Of a stretch of 21,337 nucleotides of DNA, positions 21,207 to 21,337 are shown piece after piece. The notes beneath the pieces are model-generated. The model saw nothing but the letters and a program-made list of their open reading frames with translations. It was not told where the DNA came from and made no database searches. Positions within the stretch are counted from its first letter, which is position 1. Each line of letters starts with the position of its first letter. The translations under genes were made by a program, and so were the position numbers. The stretch comes from Macrocybe gigantea. Its lineage: Eukaryota; Basidiomycota; Agaricomycetes; Agaricales; Callistosporiaceae. The stretch is from positions 1 through 21,337 of the forward strand of contig SJRY01000070.1 of assembly GCA_011319805.1 (NCBI GenBank), read 5' to 3'.

Positions 21207-21337
21207 ATGACCTCGGGGCCACCGTACGCGGCATTCTCAACGATTCCTCGTAACCGCATCCCGTCGAAGCTGGCAGATGCACTCCATCTTCGGAGAAGCT
21301 GCGGCTCCCACGTGGAAACGAGCGTCAACATGTGTCC
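21207..21337 (+). CDS. Possible N-terminus of a gene cut by the right edge
   Basis: ATG at 21207 opens a frame that stays open to the edge (43 codons), beginning MTSGPPYAAFSTIPRNRIP. The opposite strand is also open over the same bases (21331 down to 21083, with VENAAYGGPEVISEVIG), so the strand cannot be settled. No family is recognised; treat this as a hint only. Confidence 0.22.
   Translation, partial: MTSGPPYAAFSTIPRNRIPSKLADALHLRRSCGSHVETSVNMC

Noticed and set aside
1..21337. Secondary-metabolite cluster, mobile element or defence island
   Set aside because: No polyketide or peptide synthase, terpene cyclase, transporter, transposase, reverse transcriptase or terminal repeats were seen; the genes are ordinary housekeeping types.

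Overview
The window reads as nuclear DNA from a filamentous basidiomycete, most likely Agaricomycetes. Genes sit on both strands with gaps of about 90-550 bp. They are cut by many short introns, mostly 50-61 nt, with GT (sometimes GC) donors and AG acceptors, and the protein sequences resemble basidiomycete families. I see no rRNA, tRNA, CRISPR array, transposon or bacterial-type operon. Genus cannot be told from the sequence alone.

Layout, left to right: (1) 5' part of an unidentified minus-strand gene (1-310), divergent from (2) FKS1, the catalytic subunit of 1,3-beta-glucan synthase (495-6302, +, 11 exons); (3) an FHIP/RAI16-like dynein-endosome adaptor (6539-9885, +, 5 exons); (4) a DNAJC9-like J-domain protein (10018-11113, -); (5) a short PAP2 / dolichyldiphosphatase-like lipid phosphatase (11206-11781, -, 3 exons); (6) an unidentified multi-pass membrane protein in 14 small exons (12012-13891, -), invisible as a single ORF; (7) a SET-domain protein methyltransferase of the RuBisCO-LSMT/SETD type (14018-15601, -, 5 exons), divergent from (8) a classical short-chain dehydrogenase/reductase (15773-16922, +, 7 exons); (9) a long S/T-P-rich, basic, unidentified protein (17290-20652, -); and a gene-poor right end with an ambiguous partial ORF.

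The genes are mostly housekeeping (cell wall, trafficking, chaperone, lipid phosphate metabolism, protein methylation, redox). They do not form an evident pathway or cluster, and I found no convincing new biological system. The most notable feature is technical. At least four conserved proteins (FKS1, FHIP, DNAJC9-like, SDR) and gene 9 need single-base corrections, nearly all one base lost from a G/C run, to keep a continuous frame, while three other genes reconstruct with no correction. This looks like homopolymer error in the assembly rather than gene death. Also worth a look are three GC-AG introns in three different genes, a divergent echinocandin hot-spot 1 in FKS1, and a conserved C-terminal block with a PP1-docking-like motif in gene 9.
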